NCBI RefSeq assembly: GCF_022008365.1
Contig: NZ_JAIRBA010000029.1
Location: 1-50,941, forward strand
From: Aequorivita vitellina
GTDB taxonomy: Bacteria; Bacteroidota; Bacteroidia; Flavobacteriales; Flavobacteriaceae
Direction: 5' to 3'
Length of the DNA: 50,941 bases
Part shown: piece after piece, positions 25,944 to 35,475 of the stretch
Position numbering within the stretch: position 1 is the first letter of the stretch
Layout: each line of letters starts with the position of its first letter
Notes under the pieces: generated by a model
Databases searched by the model: none
The model's input: only the letters and a program-made list of their open reading frames with translations
Told to the model about the DNA's origin: nothing
Program-made: the position numbers and the translations under genes

Positions 25944-27029
25944 ATGGCAATAAAAGAATACGATGTTTTTGTAATAGGAACCGGAACCGCGGGGAAAACC
26001 GTGGCTTTCGACTGTGCTGCCGAAGAAATGAAAGTAGCAATTGCCGATAACCGTGAATTTGGCGGCACCTGCGCCAATCGCGGTTGTGACCCTAAAAAAG
26101 TTTTGGTGGGAATAACGGAAGCTATTCACCTTTCAGAATGTTTGGAAGGTAAGGGAATTGTTACCGTTCCAAAAATAGATTGGGCGGCGCTGCAGGAATT
26201 TAAATCTACGTTTACAGATGCGGTACCCGCTTCCACAGAAAAGAAAATAAAAGAAGCTGGAATTGATATGTTTCATCAATCGCCAAAATTTCTCGATGAA
26301 AACACGCTTTCAGTTGAAGGCAAAACGGTTAAAGCGAAAAAAATAGTAATTGCAACCGGGCAAAAACCAATGGAACTAAAAATTCCCGGGAGAGAACATT
26401 TAATGATAAGCGATGATTTTCTGAATTTGAAAGAGTTGCCCGAAAGCATTGTATTTGTTGGTGCGGGTTATATTGGAATGGAGTTCGCGCATATTGCGGC
26501 GCGTTGTGGTGCAAAGGTTACTGTTATTGAATTTGGCGACAGACCACTTCATCTTTTTGAAGCAGCTATTGTGTCGCATCTTACAAAAGCTTCGGAAGAA
26601 CTGGGTATAAAATTTATTTTTAACGCAAAGGTTTCCGCAGTTGAAAAACTTCAGAAAAATTATAGGGTTTCATTCCAAAAGAACGGCAAAACAGAATCTG
26701 TTGATACGCGTATGGTTTTTAATACCGCCGGCCGCGTGCCATCAATTGACAAACTCGATCTTGAAAAAGGATATAAAATTACAGTGGAATATAAAAGCGT
26801 TCCCAAATGGTTTAATGCAAAACGCATTAGCGAAAAAGTGTATGCTTATAAAACCATAGTAGATAAGGACCGTAACCTGATTTTAGGGGCGCATATTATT
26901 GCTTCGGAAGCTGGAGAAATGATAAACCTTTTTGTTTTGGCAATGTGCGGAAAATTAACCACTGAAAATTTAAAAGCCATGATTTTTGCGTATCCAACTT
27001 GGGGAAATGATATTAAGGGAATGGTTTAA
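25944..27029 (+). CDS. FAD/NAD(P)-dependent disulfide oxidoreductase, internally deleted
   Basis: Resembles the flavoprotein disulfide reductases (dihydrolipoamide/mercuric/glutathione reductase family). It has an N-terminal FAD Rossmann motif (VIGTGTAGKT), the redox pair in GGTCANRGCDPKK (C-x4-C), and a second Rossmann motif for NAD(P)H (FVGAGYIGMEFA). After DKLDLEKG the sequence jumps to YKITVEYKSVPKWFNAKR in the C-terminal dimerisation domain. The expected segment with the FAD-contacting 'ACGD' motif, ~80 residues, is missing while the frame stays open. The product is ~361 residues against ~450 usual. The ATG at 25944 was chosen because upstream codons are lysine-rich and unlike the family. 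Activity is doubtful. Confidence 0.85.
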   Translation: MAIKEYDVFVIGTGTAGKTVAFDCAAEEMKVAIADNREFGGTCANRGCDPKKVLVGITEAIHLSECLEGKGIVTVPKIDWAALQEFKSTFTDAVPASTEKKIKEAGIDMFHQSPKFLDENTLSVEGKTVKAKKIVIATGQKPMELKIPGREHLMISDDFLNLKELPESIVFVGAGYIGMEFAHIAARCGAKVTVIEFGDRPLHLFEAAIVSHLTKASEELGIKFIFNAKVSAVEKLQKNYRVSFQKNGKTESVDTRMVFNTAGRVPSIDKLDLEKGYKITVEYKSVPKWFNAKRISEKVYAYKTIVDKDRNLILGAHIIASEAGEMINLFVLAMCGKLTTENLKAMIFAYPTWGNDIKGMV

Positions 27030-27091
27030 AAATGTGAATGAATTTATTTTGTAAAATTCTACGCACGTTTTTACACGATTAGCTCAAAAAA

Positions 27092-27122
27092 AAGAGGCTA
27101 CCCTTTACAGATAGCCTCTTTA
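27092..27122. terminator. Bidirectional rho-independent terminator
   Basis: A 9-bp perfect stem (27092-27100 with 27112-27120) has an A-run before and Ts after. It lies between convergent genes. Confidence 0.85.
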
Positions 27123-27144
27123 ATTTTATAGTATTCAGAAAAAA

Positions 27145-28647
27145 TTATTGCTTCACAAATCGAACAACGCTCGATTTGCTATCAGAATTAAGTTTTACCA
27201 AATACGTTCCGGAAGCTAAACCAGAAACATCAATTTGCCCAACTTTTTGAATTTCGGAAGCGTAAACTTTTTTACCCAAAACATTAAAAATAGTAACCTC
27301 ATAGTTTGAAGAAACATCGTTTAATGCAATAGTAATTTGCTCTTTAGCTGGGTTTGGATATAATCGGAAATCTATATTTTGAAATTCATCAGTTCCCAAA
27401 ATAATATTGTCGTAACGAGCTACAAGAATATCAGAAGCGCCGCTATTAAAAGAGTTTCCTGCCAAAATAATTTTATCGTCAGGCTGAAGTGCAATCGCAC
27501 TTGCGTAATCTTCGCGACCGTTAAAATCTGTGCTTACCATTCCGTCTGTACCAAAAGTGTTGTCCAAACTTCCATCTGTATTAAAACGTGCCATAGCTAA
27601 ATCGTACACATTATTAAGAATAGTGTAACCAGCAATAATTACTTTTCCATCTGATTGAATCAGCATATCGTCTGAATAGTTAGAGCCATCTACAATACGC
27701 GCAATAGCTACACCATCGGTGCCATAGGTAGTGTCTAAAGAACCATCTGCGTTTAAACGCACAACCGCTAAATCATGTTTTAGACCTATATTGCTAATCC
27801 ATTTATGACCACCGATTAAAATCTTGCCATCGTCTTGTACTGCAACAGCTTCACCGAAATCGTTTCCGCTACCAATGTTAAAAGCAACCATTCCATTGGT
27901 TCCAAAAGTATTATCAATAGTACCATCTGCATTTAAGCGAGCAGCAGCAAATTGATAAACAGATCCAATCGCGAATCCACCCAAAACAATCTTACCGTCG
28001 GCTTGAAGCGCCAAATCTCTATTATAGCTTGGGAAACCAAATTGAGCCATAGACCAACCATTAACACCAAAACTTGTGTCTATTGTTCCGTCTGTATTAA
28101 ATCTTGCCACTGTAAAATTATCATCTGTATATCCACCAACTAATATTTTACCGTCATTTTGAATAGCTACTGTTTCAGAAACATCTGTAGAATTGTCGGC
28201 GATAGAAATACCATTTGTGCCAAAAGTATTGTCAAATGTTCCATCAGCATTAAAACGAATTACAAATATATCGCCAGTCACATTGTCCCAAGTGTAACCA
28301 CTTACAACAATTTTTCCGTCGTTTTGTAGTGCAACATCTGTAGCAAATGATTTTACAGGACCTACAGCAACTACCTGCGAGCCGTTGGTTCCAAAAGATG
28401 TGTCTAATGTGCCATCAGTGTTGTAGCGAGTGGCAAAAGCCTTGTAATTTGATGCTTCACCGGCCTGACCCACAACAATAATTTTACCATCTGGTTGCAC
28501 AATAGAACCTTTGGAGTAGTTGTACGTACCATTAACCACGGTGGTTACAAAACCATCGGTGCCAAAAGAAGTGTCTAAAACTCCCGACTGGGCATAAGAA
28601 AGGGATGTTACTGCCAAAAGCAGAACTAAAGAATAAAGTTTGTTCAT
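27145..28647 (-). CDS. Delta-60 repeat (DUF5122) protein with T9SS sorting domain
   Basis: The 500-residue secreted protein starts with a signal peptide (MNKLYSLVLLLAVTSLSYAQ). About seven or eight delta-60 repeats of ~50-58 residues follow, each holding 'QPDGKIIVVG' and 'ARxNxDGTLDTSFGTNG' elements, a beta-propeller-like arrangement. The last ~75 residues form a T9SS type A domain (YPNPAKEQ, VLGKKVYASE, GLASGTYLVKL). The start at 28647 was preferred to the Met at 28683 because it gives a clean signal peptide. Surface or extracellular location is expected; ligand unknown. Confidence 0.92.
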   Translation of the reverse strand: MNKLYSLVLLLAVTSLSYAQSGVLDTSFGTDGFVTTVVNGTYNYSKGSIVQPDGKIIVVGQAGEASNYKAFATRYNTDGTLDTSFGTNGSQVVAVGPVKSFATDVALQNDGKIVVSGYTWDNVTGDIFVIRFNADGTFDNTFGTNGISIADNSTDVSETVAIQNDGKILVGGYTDDNFTVARFNTDGTIDTSFGVNGWSMAQFGFPSYNRDLALQADGKIVLGGFAIGSVYQFAAARLNADGTIDNTFGTNGMVAFNIGSGNDFGEAVAVQDDGKILIGGHKWISNIGLKHDLAVVRLNADGSLDTTYGTDGVAIARIVDGSNYSDDMLIQSDGKVIIAGYTILNNVYDLAMARFNTDGSLDNTFGTDGMVSTDFNGREDYASAIALQPDDKIILAGNSFNSGASDILVARYDNIILGTDEFQNIDFRLYPNPAKEQITIALNDVSSNYEVTIFNVLGKKVYASEIQKVGQIDVSGLASGTYLVKLNSDSKSSVVRFVKQ

Positions 28648-28914
28648 TTTATTAGGTTTTAAAATTTTCGCCGAAGATATCATTTTTTAGTTACCAAACT
28701 TCACCAATTCTGGCTTTAATCTCTGTGCCTCAAAGGGATGAGCACAGTTAAAAAATTCGAAAAAAGTAGAAAACAATAATTTTTGAAATACGCTTTCAGA
28801 ATTATTATCTTAATATTTTAAAGGTTTCTCTTTTTTAAAATGCTTCTTTTACGAATTTTTGAATATGTTAAAAAACACTTCAAAATTAATTTAACACAAA
28901 TTTAATACAACGTT

Positions 28915-28934
28915 GGTTCGGTTATGTCCGAACC
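28915..28934. promoter_or_regulatory. Palindromic operator candidate upstream of the efflux operon
   Basis: A perfect 7+7 inverted repeat (ggttcgg, 6-nt spacer, ccgaacc) ends five bases before a TATTTTTG box. It lies between that box and the candidate -33 TTG. A MarR/GbsR dimer encoded just downstream is the obvious candidate to bind it. Confidence 0.6.
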
Positions 28935-28939
28935 AATCG

Positions 28940-28947
28940 TATTTTTG
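28940..28947 (+). promoter_or_regulatory. Candidate -7 box (TATTTTTG) of the efflux operon
   Basis: Matches TAnnTTTG. A TTG at 28913-28915 is 24 bp upstream, one base beyond the usual 17-23 spacing. If used, transcription starts near 28953, which rules out the ATG at 28924 as the start of the regulator. Confidence 0.5.
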
Positions 28948-28977
28948 CCGCTTAAATTTTTTGAATTAATTCATATT

Positions 28978-29457
28978 GTGAGTAAAAAAGAAAAGTTAGT
29001 AGAGAGATTAGGGGTGCACCTTGAAAATAAGGAGCAGATAGCACCGTTGGCTGCCCGCATACTTTCAAAACTTATTTTAACCGGAAGAAGAGGGATTACC
29101 TTTGAAGATTTGGTTTGCGATTTATGTGCAAGCAAAAGCACAATTTCTTCGCACTTAACCAATTTACAAGCTACTCAACGAGTTACTTACTTTACAAAAC
29201 CTGGCGACAGAAAAAAATATTTTATCCTTTCGCCAGATGCCATGATTAAGTCGATGACAGAAATGTTACAAAATTGGGAATTAGAAAGTGTACTGCATCG
29301 TGAAGTGATGGTTTACAAAGAAGAAATTAATAGTTCATTACCTGAAAATTCCGACGAGAAATTTGAACTTGACTTTCATAAAGATTACATCAGTTTTCTG
29401 GAGCAAGCAAGTGCTTCTATTAAAAAATTACGAGAAAAATTAGCCGAAAAAGAATAA
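28978..29457 (+). CDS. MarR/GbsR-type transcriptional regulator of the RND operon
   Basis: A winged-helix protein, ~159 residues from the GTG at 28978. It has LAARILSKLILTGRRGITFEDLVCDLCASKSTISSHLTNLQ as the DNA-binding region, a wing (RVTYFTKPGDRKKYF) and a C-terminal helical dimerisation part. An ATG at 28924 is also in frame but would lie upstream of the predicted transcription start and gives an atypical N-terminus. The efflux genes follow after 24 bp, so it is probably the local repressor, relieved by a ligand that the pump exports. Confidence 0.85.
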   Translation: MSKKEKLVERLGVHLENKEQIAPLAARILSKLILTGRRGITFEDLVCDLCASKSTISSHLTNLQATQRVTYFTKPGDRKKYFILSPDAMIKSMTEMLQNWELESVLHREVMVYKEEINSSLPENSDEKFELDFHKDYISFLEQASASIKKLREKLAEKE

Positions 29458-29481
29458 AAAATCAACTTATTAAAATCAACA

Positions 29482-30618
29482 ATGAAAAGTAAAAATCTAT
29501 ATTACGCACTTCCCCTAATTTTTGGGTTTTCGTTATTATTAGCTTCCTGCGGAGACAAGAAAAACGCACAGCAGGCACAATTTGGGCAACAAGCTCCAAC
29601 CTTGCCTGTAGTAAGTGTGCCTACAAAAACCGTGACAGCTTATACTTCATATCCTGCAAGTATTGAAGGAATTGTAAACAGTGAAGTACGGGCTAAAATT
29701 TCGGGTTATATAACAGATGTTTTGGTAGACGAAGGTCAAAAAGTAAACAAAGGTCAAACCCTTTTTAGGTTAGAAACCCAAGTTTTAAACCAAGATGCCG
29801 CTGCGGCTCGTGCCAATGTTAACGCTGCCCAAGTTGAGGTTGATAAATTGAAACCTTTGGTGGAAAAAAACATTATTAGCAATGTGCAATTGGAAACGGC
29901 AAAAGCCAAATTGCAACAGGCCAAAAGCAGTTATAATAGTATTGCTGCAAACATAGATTTTGGAAACATAAAAAGCCCTGTTGATGGTTTTGTGGGATCT
30001 ATAAATCTTCGGAAAGGTGCTTTGGTAAGTCCATCGTCGCAAATACCTATGACGACGGTTGCAGATATTAGTAAAGTATATGCCTATTTTTCAATGAATG
30101 AAAAGGAATATTTAGACTTTATGCAGAATGCCGAAGGAAAAACTATAGAAGAAAAAATAGCAAAACTTCCTAAAGTGCGATTATTATTGGCAAACGGAAG
30201 CTTATACGAAGAAGAAGGAACCATTGAAACTATTAATTCACAGGTTAATGCCAATACGGGTTCTATTTCGTTTAGAGCCATTTTCGACAATCCATCTCGA
30301 ATTTTAACAAGCGGCAACAGCGGAAAAATTCAAGTGCCAAAAACCTATACCGATGTAATTGTAGTGCCACAGGAAGCTACTTTTGAACAGCAAGGGAATA
30401 TTTATGTGTATAAAGTAGGAAAAGATAGTACGGCTACTTCTTCAAAAATTGGTACTTCAGCGGCAGTTGAAAATCTTTATGTGGTAACTTCTGGATTAGA
30501 AAAAGGCGATGTAATTGTTGCAAAAGGTGCAAATAAATTACGTGGTAATTCAAAAATAAATCCACAGGAAATGCCTTTCGATAGCATTGCAAAACCTACC
30601 GAAACTTTATTTAGATAA
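29482..30618 (+). CDS. RND efflux periplasmic adaptor (membrane fusion lipoprotein)
   Basis: The 378-residue protein has a lipoprotein signal with LLLASC (C23). Barrel-sandwich lipoyl halves (EVRAKISGYITDVLVDEGQKVNKGQTLFRL and the later GNIKSPVDGFVGSINLRKGALV) surround an alpha-helical hairpin, followed by beta-barrel and membrane-proximal domains. It resembles AcrA/MexA adaptors. It lies between the regulator and the pump gene on one strand, with 21 bp to the pump. Confidence 0.95.
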   Translation: MKSKNLYYALPLIFGFSLLLASCGDKKNAQQAQFGQQAPTLPVVSVPTKTVTAYTSYPASIEGIVNSEVRAKISGYITDVLVDEGQKVNKGQTLFRLETQVLNQDAAAARANVNAAQVEVDKLKPLVEKNIISNVQLETAKAKLQQAKSSYNSIAANIDFGNIKSPVDGFVGSINLRKGALVSPSSQIPMTTVADISKVYAYFSMNEKEYLDFMQNAEGKTIEEKIAKLPKVRLLLANGSLYEEEGTIETINSQVNANTGSISFRAIFDNPSRILTSGNSGKIQVPKTYTDVIVVPQEATFEQQGNIYVYKVGKDSTATSSKIGTSAAVENLYVVTSGLEKGDVIVAKGANKLRGNSKINPQEMPFDSIAKPTETLFR

Positions 30619-30639
30619 CCGTTTCAGAAATAAAAAACC

Positions 30640-33600
30640 ATGATAAAAACATTTATAAATAGACCCGTACTTTCTACGGTTATCTCAATAATTATAGTGA
30701 TTCTAGGTATTTTGGGACTTACTAATCTTCCCATTACCCAGTATCCAGATATCGCTCCGCCCACTATTCAGGTAAATGCATCGTATCCCGGTGCCAATGC
30801 TGAAACAATTCTTGAAAGCGTGATTATTCCGTTGGAAGAACAAATAAACGGGGTGGAAGGAATGACCTACCTTAGCTCTACCGCCACCAATAATGGAACC
30901 GCTTCCATTAGTGTATTTTTTGATCAGGATATTGATCCAGACATTGCCGCGGTAAATGTGCAGAACCGTGTGGCACGCGCCAACTCTTTGTTGCCACAAG
31001 CCGTACTACAAACTGGGGTTACTGTTTCAAAACAGCAAACTTCGGCATTGATGTTCCTTTCTTTCTATAGCACCAACACAGATTACGACGATACGTATCT
31101 TCAAAATTATTTAAAAATAAACGTTATTCCAGAATTACAAAGGGTTAACGGGGTTGGAGATGTAAGCGTTTTCGGTGGAAAGGATTATTCTATGCGAATC
31201 TGGTTAAACCCACAAAAACTTGCAGCTTATAGTTTAATGCCATCCGATGTTGTAGCAGCATTGAAAGAACAAAGTCTTGAAGCTGCTGCTGGTTCGTTGG
31301 GTGAAAATAACGGAGAAGCTTTTTCGTATACCATAAAATACCCAGGGCGTTACAAAACCGAACAACAATACAGCGACATTATTATAAAAGCTTTGGGCAA
31401 TGGCGATTTCTTAAAATTGAGCGATGTAGCTAAAATTGAACTCGGTGCACAGTCTTACTCAGGTGGTTCGGTAACAAACGGCTATCCAGCGGTAAATATG
31501 GGTATCTTTCAAACTAAAGGTTCTAACGCACAGGAAATTATTGATGCAATTAAACTGGAGCTTGTAAAGGTAGAGCGCGATTTGCCTCAAGGCATTACGT
31601 ATTATATTCCGTATGATACCAATAATTTTTTGAACGCTTCTATTCAAAAAGTGGTTACTACTTTAGTTGAAGCCTTCCTTTTGGTTTTCCTCGTTGTTTT
31701 TATCTTTTTACAGGATTTCCGTTCTACGTTAATACCTGCAATTGCGGTTCCGGTTTCAATTATTGGTACGTTTTTCTTTTTAAATTTATTCGGGTATTCC
31801 ATAAATCTACTTACACTTTTCGCACTTGTATTGGCAATTGGTATTGTGGTGGATGACGCAATTGTGGTCGTTGAAGCCGTCCACGCAAAGATTGACGATG
31901 GCGAAAAAAGTGCCAAAAGAGCATCTGTGAATGCAATGCGCGATATTACGGGAGCAATTGTTTCCATTACCTTGGTGATGTCTGCGGTATTTATTCCCGT
32001 TACTTTTATAAAAGGACCAACGGGTGTATTTTATGAACAATTTGGTGTAACCTTAATTGTTGCAATATTAATTTCTGCCGTCAACGCTTTAACCTTAACA
32101 CCTGCATTATGTGCCTTGTTTTTGAAAGGTCACGACGAAAAACAGAACAGCAACAAACCTGGATTTATTCAGAAATTTTTCAACAGTTTTAACAGAGGGT
32201 TTAAAGCTACCGTAGATAGATACGGAAGATCGGTTCATTTTCTGTACAGACATAAATGGATTACCGTCCTCATTTTACTTTTAACAGTAGGTGGTATTTA
32301 TTGGTCTTCTTCAGTTACAAAAACAGGATTCGTTCCCGATGAAGATCGTGGTATTATTTTTATGAATATGGAACTTCCGGCGGGTTCGTCTATAGACCGA
32401 ACGCACGAAGTAAACCAAATTCTATATTCTAAAATTAAAAATCTACCCGGAGTTCAAGGTGTATCGCTAATTGACGGACGTAGTTTAATTAGTGGCGCCG
32501 GAAGCAACTATGGACTAGGATTTATTAGACTTGACAATTGGAACGATCGAAAAGAAGATTCACTTTCGGCACAAGCAATTACGGGAATGCTTTTCGGGGT
32601 TGCAGCACAAATACCGGAGGCACAAATTATTTTCTTCTCGCCACCGAGTATTCCTGGATTTGGTAATTCAGCAGGTGCAGAAGTAAATCTGTTAGACCGT
32701 TCCGGCGGAAGTTTTACAGATTTAGATAAAGCCAATCAAGAATTTATACAAAAACTTACCGCACGTCCCGAGATTCAATATGCGCAATCCTCGTTCAACA
32801 CGCGTTATCCACAATATGAAATGACACTCAATGTGCCATTGGCAAAGGAAGTAGGCGTTTCTGTGCAAAGTATTTTTAATACACTGCAAGGTTATATAGG
32901 AAGTATTTTCGCAGCAGATTTTTCCCGCTTCGGAAAACAATACCGTGTTTACGTGCAAGCATTGCCGGAAGATAGAGCCACAGAAAGCGATTTGAACAGT
33001 ATTTACGTGCGTACTGCCAGCGGCGAAATGACGCCAATAACGCAATTTGTTTCATTAAAAAGGGTTTACGGGCCGCAATCGGTAACGCGTTTCAACCTGT
33101 TTAATTCAACAAAAGTAACCGCCGCTTCGGCTCCGGGTTATAGTTCGGGTGATGTAATTAAGGCCGTTGAAGAGGTTACCAAAACCCTTCCGAGTAATTT
33201 TGATATTGCATATTCCGGTCTTACTTTAGAAGAAAAAAACGCGGGCAATCAAACAACAACCATATTTATATTATCGTTGGTTTTCGTTTACTTTTTGCTA
33301 GCGGCACAGTACGAAAGTTATTTATTGCCTTTCGCTGTTTTACTTTCTTTACCAGTCGGGGTTTTTGGCGCATACATTTCAACACAACTCATGGGCTTGC
33401 AGAACAATATCTATTTCCAGATTGCTTTAATAATGCTCATTGGGCTATTAGCCAAAAATGCTATTCTTATTGTTGAATTTGCCCTACAGCGAAGAAAACA
33501 CGGCGAGTCAATTCTCGATGCTGCGATCGATGGAGCCGAAGCCAGACTGCGACCAATACTAATGACTTCCTTTGCCTTTATTTTTGGGTTGATGCCTTTG

Positions 33601-33837
33601 GTGTTCTCAAGTGGCGTGGGTGCAGCAGGAAACCGATCTATTGGTACCGGTGCGGTTGGCGGACTATTTATTGGTACTGTTTTAGGCGTATTTGTGATTC
33701 CAATTCTCTTTATTCTCTTTCAATGGTTGCAAGAAAAAATGTCTGGCGCACCAACAGATAATCAAGAGATTTCCGAAGAACATTTAGTTGTTGAAACAGG
33801 TGATAAATTAATTGAAAATAACGAAAACAATGAATAA
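30640..33837 (+). CDS. RND multidrug efflux transporter (AcrB/HAE1 type)
   Basis: The 1065-residue inner-membrane pump begins MIKTFINRPVLSTVISIIIVILG and has twelve transmembrane helices in two halves, each followed by a large periplasmic loop. Proton-relay acidic residues are visible in helix 4 (ALVLAIGIVVDDAIVVVE). The 'GLLAKNAILIVEFA' motif in the second half is typical of the HAE1 group, which exports hydrophobic and amphiphilic drugs. The last ~35 residues are acidic and cytoplasmic. Confidence 0.96.
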   Translation: MIKTFINRPVLSTVISIIIVILGILGLTNLPITQYPDIAPPTIQVNASYPGANAETILESVIIPLEEQINGVEGMTYLSSTATNNGTASISVFFDQDIDPDIAAVNVQNRVARANSLLPQAVLQTGVTVSKQQTSALMFLSFYSTNTDYDDTYLQNYLKINVIPELQRVNGVGDVSVFGGKDYSMRIWLNPQKLAAYSLMPSDVVAALKEQSLEAAAGSLGENNGEAFSYTIKYPGRYKTEQQYSDIIIKALGNGDFLKLSDVAKIELGAQSYSGGSVTNGYPAVNMGIFQTKGSNAQEIIDAIKLELVKVERDLPQGITYYIPYDTNNFLNASIQKVVTTLVEAFLLVFLVVFIFLQDFRSTLIPAIAVPVSIIGTFFFLNLFGYSINLLTLFALVLAIGIVVDDAIVVVEAVHAKIDDGEKSAKRASVNAMRDITGAIVSITLVMSAVFIPVTFIKGPTGVFYEQFGVTLIVAILISAVNALTLTPALCALFLKGHDEKQNSNKPGFIQKFFNSFNRGFKATVDRYGRSVHFLYRHKWITVLILLLTVGGIYWSSSVTKTGFVPDEDRGIIFMNMELPAGSSIDRTHEVNQILYSKIKNLPGVQGVSLIDGRSLISGAGSNYGLGFIRLDNWNDRKEDSLSAQAITGMLFGVAAQIPEAQIIFFSPPSIPGFGNSAGAEVNLLDRSGGSFTDLDKANQEFIQKLTARPEIQYAQSSFNTRYPQYEMTLNVPLAKEVGVSVQSIFNTLQGYIGSIFAADFSRFGKQYRVYVQALPEDRATESDLNSIYVRTASGEMTPITQFVSLKRVYGPQSVTRFNLFNSTKVTAASAPGYSSGDVIKAVEEVTKTLPSNFDIAYSGLTLEEKNAGNQTTTIFILSLVFVYFLLAAQYESYLLPFAVLLSLPVGVFGAYISTQLMGLQNNIYFQIALIMLIGLLAKNAILIVEFALQRRKHGESILDAAIDGAEARLRPILMTSFAFIFGLMPLVFSSGVGAAGNRSIGTGAVGGLFIGTVLGVFVIPILFILFQWLQEKMSGAPTDNQEISEEHLVVETGDKLIENNENNE

Positions 33838-33877
33838 TCAAATAAATTCATTTTTAAAAGATTCAAAAATCAAACAG

Positions 33878-35272
33878 ATGAAAACAAATAGAATTTATTC
33901 ATTCCTGTTGGTTCTAAGTATTCCGTTTATCTTAGTTTCATGTTTTGCGGCAAAAGATTACGAACGACCACAAGTAGTAAACGAAGCCAATTACAGAACC
34001 GATAATCTTCCAGTAGACACCTTAACTATTGCTTCACTTTCTTGGAAAGAATTGTTTACAGATCCCATACTTCAAAATTATATTGAAGAAGGACTGCAAA
34101 ACAATATGGATATTCGCGTTGCGCTTCAGCAAATTCGAATAGCTGAAGCATACGTAAAACAGGGCAAGGCTGGTTATTTTCCTTCGTTAAGTGGCAAAGC
34201 GCAATACACCCATCAGGAATTGCCAGCTACAAATCAATTTGGCGATATTTCTTCAATTGGACAATACGAATTAAGCGCCGGTCTTTCTTGGGAAGCCGAT
34301 ATCTGGGGAAAAATACGCAGTAATCAACGTGCTTTTCAAGCCTCGTATCTGCAAAGTTTTGCAGCGCACCAAGCCGTAAAAAGTAGATTGATTGCAAATA
34401 TCGCATCGGTTTATTACCAATTGCTGGCTTTGGATGAACAAATAAAAGTTACCGAAGAAACCATAAATACGCGTTCCAGAGGTTTGGAAACAACCCAAGC
34501 TTTAAAAGAAGCCGGAAACGTTACCGAAGTAGGTGTAAAACAGACCGAAGCACAATTGTACAACGCCCAAGGAATTTTAATCGATTTAAAAAACCAAGCG
34601 CGTTTATTAGAAAATACAATGTCCATATTAATGGGAAGCGCGCCGCGAATGGTTGAACGCGGGAGTTTAGAAAATCAAAACTTAGAAGTGGCTTTAAAAA
34701 CCGGTGTTCCCGCTCAATTACTTCGAAATAGACCCGATGTAATTGCTGCCGAATACAGTTTGATGAATGCCTTTGAGCTTACAAATGTAGCGCGTGCTAG
34801 TTTTTACCCATCGTTAACGCTTTCGGCGACGGGCGGATTTCAAAATATGGAAATTGATAAACTTTTTAGCGCTAACTCGTTGTTTGCAAGTATAATTGGT
34901 GGTTTAACGCAGCCTATTTTCAACAAGCGTCAAATTCGTACACAATACGAAGTTTCGCAAGCAAAACAAGAACAGGCATATTTAGATTTTAGATATGCCA
35001 TTATCAATGCCAGTAAAGAAGTTTCGGATGCACTGTACAGCTACGAAGCAGCCACCGAAAAAATTGCGGTTAAGGAGAAAGAATTTAAAGCCTATACCCT
35101 CGCGACCGATTTTTCTGAAGAGCTTTTAAACAACGGTTTCGCAAATTATTTAGAAGTATTGACAGCGCAGGAAAACGCGCTAAATTCCAGTTTAAATTTA
35201 ATTAATGCAAAGAATAGCCAACTGCAATCCATCGTAGATTTATACGAAGCTTTGGGCGGCGGCTGGCAATAG
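33878..35272 (+). CDS. TolC/OprM-type outer membrane efflux lipoprotein
   Basis: With the ATG at 33878 the protein has a clean lipoprotein signal ending in LVSC (C22) and ~464 residues. Two outer-membrane efflux (OEP) repeats form the trimeric tunnel: the first contains NNMDIRVALQQIRIAEAYVKQG and the second RPDVIAAEYSLMNAFELTNVARASFYPSLTL. Earlier in-frame ATGs at 33812 and 33830 overlap or abut the pump gene but put the signal peptide internally. It completes the tripartite pump; a terminator follows at 35306. Confidence 0.93.
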   Translation: MKTNRIYSFLLVLSIPFILVSCFAAKDYERPQVVNEANYRTDNLPVDTLTIASLSWKELFTDPILQNYIEEGLQNNMDIRVALQQIRIAEAYVKQGKAGYFPSLSGKAQYTHQELPATNQFGDISSIGQYELSAGLSWEADIWGKIRSNQRAFQASYLQSFAAHQAVKSRLIANIASVYYQLLALDEQIKVTEETINTRSRGLETTQALKEAGNVTEVGVKQTEAQLYNAQGILIDLKNQARLLENTMSILMGSAPRMVERGSLENQNLEVALKTGVPAQLLRNRPDVIAAEYSLMNAFELTNVARASFYPSLTLSATGGFQNMEIDKLFSANSLFASIIGGLTQPIFNKRQIRTQYEVSQAKQEQAYLDFRYAIINASKEVSDALYSYEAATEKIAVKEKEFKAYTLATDFSEELLNNGFANYLEVLTAQENALNSSLNLINAKNSQLQSIVDLYEALGGGWQ

Positions 35273-35305
35273 TTTTTTCATAGTTTTTTTATTGTTGATA
35301 GTTGA

Positions 35306-35342
35306 AAATCTGTCTTGAATTTTTCAAGGCAGGTTTTTTTTT
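35306..35342 (+). terminator. Terminator of the RND efflux operon
   Basis: A 13-bp stem with two G-U type mismatches (35306-35318 with 35324-35336) has a 5-nt loop and a long T-run. Confidence 0.8.
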
Positions 35343-35442
35343 AGCATAACGGAAAACCCTTCCCCGCCCATCATTAATAGAGTGCAGGGTGCTTGGTCAG
35401 AAAGCTTGTACGTTTATCGACGAAGTAATAGTTCAATGATTT

Positions 35443-35475
35443 AACTTTGACAAAGTTTAAAACATTATCAAAGTT
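35443..35475. repeat. 'aactttgacaaagtt' palindromic repeat, copy A
   Basis: Inverted arms (aactttgacaaagtt and atcaaagtt) share sequence with copies at 39531 and 40992. This copy abuts, and partly includes, the candidate TTG start of cutC. Confidence 0.7.
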
